Origin: Clostridia bacterium
GTDB lineage: Bacteria > Bacillota > Clostridia > Saccharofermentanales > UBA5734
Reading direction: 5' to 3'
Length of the DNA stretch: 31,048 nucleotides
NCBI GenBank assembly: GCA_017997315.1
Contig: JAGOFF010000003.1
Span: forward strand, 1 to 31,048
The notes under the pieces were generated by a model that was not told where the DNA came from, made no database searches, and saw only the letters and a program-made list of their open reading frames with translations. The translations under genes were made by a program, and so were the position numbers. This document shows, piece by piece, positions 29,641 through 31,048 of this stretch (its first letter is position 1; every line of letters begins with the position of its first letter).

Positions 29641-30255
29641 TCACCTGTTCATGTACTCCATCGTATACGGACACCATACCATGCACATCAGGCATAACGC
29701 GCAGCGTTTTCTCGCCAGGATCTCCTCACGGGTCGTCGTGACGCTCCAGGTTGTGCCGAGAAGCGCCCGGGTCGGGCAGACATCCACGCAGATACTGCAG
29801 TCACCGCAAAGCGGCTGGGGTGGTTCTGCATGCGCGGCGACAAAAGGGGCGGTGGTCAGGACCTTGCCCAGCAGCAGCGCGCATCCGAAACGGGTGGTGA
29901 CCAGCAGGTTGTTTTTCCCGATAAAGCCTTCTCCCGTCCGGAGTGCGACCGTTTTGTGCGGCAGACTCCCGGACGGCAGCTTGGCGACGCTGGGGTATCC
30001 TTCCGCATTCAGCCGGTCCGCCAGCTTTACGGCGAGCGCGTCCATTTTCCGCTCCGTGTTGTTCATCTCTTTCCGCAGAGGCTCCTGGCCGGCCCGCAGC
30101 GTGCGGACGTACTCCTTTGACAGAGCTTTCCCGAAGAGAACGGCACATGGGAACCCTTGGGTCGACTCGACCGGCAACGGGGAGATGTCGACGAAGCGGA
30201 CGAAATCCGTGCCGCTGTCGAGGATCCGCTGTTCCCACAGGCTGTTCAGTTCCAT
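29641..30255 (-). CDS. Two-[4Fe-4S] protein related to epoxyqueuosine reductase (QueG-like)
   Basis: A 204-residue cytoplasmic redox protein. The C-terminal part has two CxxCxxCxxxCP motifs, CGDCSICVDVCP and CALCLMCMVWCP, for two [4Fe-4S] clusters. VALRTGEGFIGKNNLLVTTRFGCALLLGKVLTT is the QueG-type core (G-x-GFIGKNNLL-x-T). Full QueG is about 340 residues and has HEAT-like repeats and cobalamin; this protein has only the core and the ferredoxin part. Function may therefore differ from queuosine synthesis. ATG at 30255 has GGGAG upstream; longer in-frame starts run into the kinase gene. Confidence 0.85.
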   Translation of the reverse strand: MELNSLWEQRILDSGTDFVRFVDISPLPVESTQGFPCAVLFGKALSKEYVRTLRAGQEPLRKEMNNTERKMDALAVKLADRLNAEGYPSVAKLPSGSLPHKTVALRTGEGFIGKNNLLVTTRFGCALLLGKVLTTAPFVAAHAEPPQPLCGDCSICVDVCPTRALLGTTWSVTTTREEILARKRCALCLMCMVWCPYTMEYMNR

Positions 30256-30322
30256 ATCCACTCCCGTCACAGGGATGCCCCCCGGTGTTCCGGCATGCAC
30301 CAGGCTGCGTGCAGGAAACCAC

Positions 30323-31048
30323 TCATTTCGAAAACGCCGCCCTGAATACGATATAACCACCGGTCGTTCTCTCTGCACGTAAGGTACCTCTGTGCAGTTC
30401 CGTGATCTTCTGCGCGATGGTCAGACCCAGCCCGTTGCCCTGTTCGGTATGGGAAGGGTCTCCCTGGTAGAACTTGTCAAAGACATGTTTTGCCGCTTCT
30501 TCGGACATTTCACCCTCGTTGGCTACGGAGACCTCGATCCTGTCCGGACTCTGCCGGGCATCGATTTTTACGGTACCATATTCCGGGGAGAACTTGACGG
30601 CATTGTCGATCAGATTGATCCAGACTTGTTTGAGCATTTCCGCGTTTCCGCTCACATGCACTTCTTCTGAATCAAACTGGATGTCGATGTTCTTCTTGCT
30701 CCACTTCTTCTCAAGGAGCGCCACGGCAAGCCGGATCTGCTCGGAGACATTCACCTCTTGCTTGTCGGTCAGAATATGCTGATTCTCTATTTTGGACAGA
30801 TTGAGGATATTGGTGGACAACTCGGCAAGCCGGTCCGACTCCTGGATGATGATGTCCAGGTATTCGTCTCTTTCCTCCGGAGTGAGGTCGTCCCGCCGCA
30901 GCATCCTGGCGAAGCCGCTGACGGAAACGATCGGGGTCTTGAATTCGTGGGAGAGGTTGTTGATAAAATCGTTGCGGAGCATCTCCACACTGCCGAGTTC
31001 ACTCGCCATGTGATTAAAGCTGTTGATGAACTTGTTCATGATATGGGA
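30323..31048 (-). CDS. Sensor histidine kinase, C-terminal part (cut by window edge)
   Basis: The cytoplasmic end of a two-component sensor kinase; the frame is open to the window end, so the sensor, membrane and most HAMP parts lie outside. Visible are the HAMP exit (FINSFNHMASELGSVEMLRNDFINN), the H-box LSHEFKTPIVSV with the phospho-accepting His, the dimerisation helix (LDIIIQESDRLAELSTNILNLSKIE), the N-box INLIDNAVKFSP, the F-box FDKFYQG and the G-box GNGLGLTIAQKI. The Met encoded at 31039 is internal. The response regulator gene is probably just outside. It lies 67 nt before the iron-sulfur gene on the same strand. Confidence 0.93.
   Translation of the reverse strand, partial: SHIMNKFINSFNHMASELGSVEMLRNDFINNLSHEFKTPIVSVSGFARMLRRDDLTPEERDEYLDIIIQESDRLAELSTNILNLSKIENQHILTDKQEVNVSEQIRLAVALLEKKWSKKNIDIQFDSEEVHVSGNAEMLKQVWINLIDNAVKFSPEYGTVKIDARQSPDRIEVSVANEGEMSEEAAKHVFDKFYQGDPSHTEQGNGLGLTIAQKITELHRGTLRAERTTGGYIVFRAAFSK

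Noticed and set aside
1..31048. CRISPR arrays, tRNA/rRNA genes, insertion sequences, phage or integrase genes
   Set aside because: No regularly spaced repeats, cloverleaf sequences, transposase motifs or attachment-site pairs were seen; the only sizeable repeat is the 990-bp lipoprotein duplication, which has no mobile gene.

Overview
The window is about 31 kb of gene-dense, GC-rich bacterial chromosome with strong Shine-Dalgarno sites, sigma-A-type promoters and short intergenic gaps. The gene content points to a high-GC member of the Bacillota (Clostridia or Paenibacillus-like). The pointers are a CIRCE-controlled hsp20, a TipA-like MerR regulator, an RsgI-like anti-sigma protein beside a sigma factor, a UraA-type permease, a DUF1349 protein, an ABC-F protein with an attenuator-like leader, and a sensor kinase with typical Firmicute motifs. 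This is inference from gene families; the window has no rRNA, tRNA, phage, transposon or CRISPR that would fix the taxon.

Left part (1-10.9 kb). Mostly minus-strand housekeeping and stress genes: a MerR/TipAS regulator with its own 19-bp-spacer promoter; hsp20 behind a near-perfect CIRCE; a PdxA-type dehydrogenase overlapping a small DUF1294 membrane protein; a uracil-type permease; an ECF sigma factor overlapping its RsgI-like anti-sigma partner; a methyltransferase overlapping a HAD phosphatase; a plus-strand DUF1349 protein; and an ABC-F ATPase. The ABC-F gene has a leader of about 300 nt holding a consensus -35, two tiny SD-preceded reading frames and an intrinsic terminator, which is the layout of ribosome-mediated attenuation.

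Middle (10.9-18 kb). A GH37/GH63-like glycosidase is followed by two tandem 285-residue lipoprotein genes. These arose by a 990-bp-period duplication that also copied the last 32 codons of the convergent acyl-CoA ligase gene, leaving a ligase-tail remnant between them. Then come the ligase, a GNAT acetyltransferase with an apparently leaderless mRNA, and a fused VOC-methyltransferase.

Right-centre (18-26.5 kb). A plus-strand cluster: a LacI-type regulator, then four consecutive hydrolases of different types (carboxylesterase B, class C beta-lactamase-like esterase, a PHB-depolymerase-like protein with an extra N-terminal segment, and a tannase/EstA-like esterase whose nucleophilic Ser is Ala), then an NTF2-like protein and a MATE exporter. 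Two similar GGAA-rich palindromes, before lacI and after the first esterase, are candidate operators. The cluster looks like a regulated unit for hydrolysing esters; the substrate cannot be read from the sequence.

Right end (26.5-31 kb), all minus strand. A TetR regulator with a 30-bp perfect-arm palindrome over its start site is overlapped by a membrane-anchored flavodoxin and then a CDP-alcohol phosphatidyltransferase. Further right are a sensor histidine kinase (cut by the window edge), a short two-[4Fe-4S] QueG-like protein, an unrecognised 200-residue protein and a RimJ/RimL-type acetyltransferase overlapping it by ATGA.
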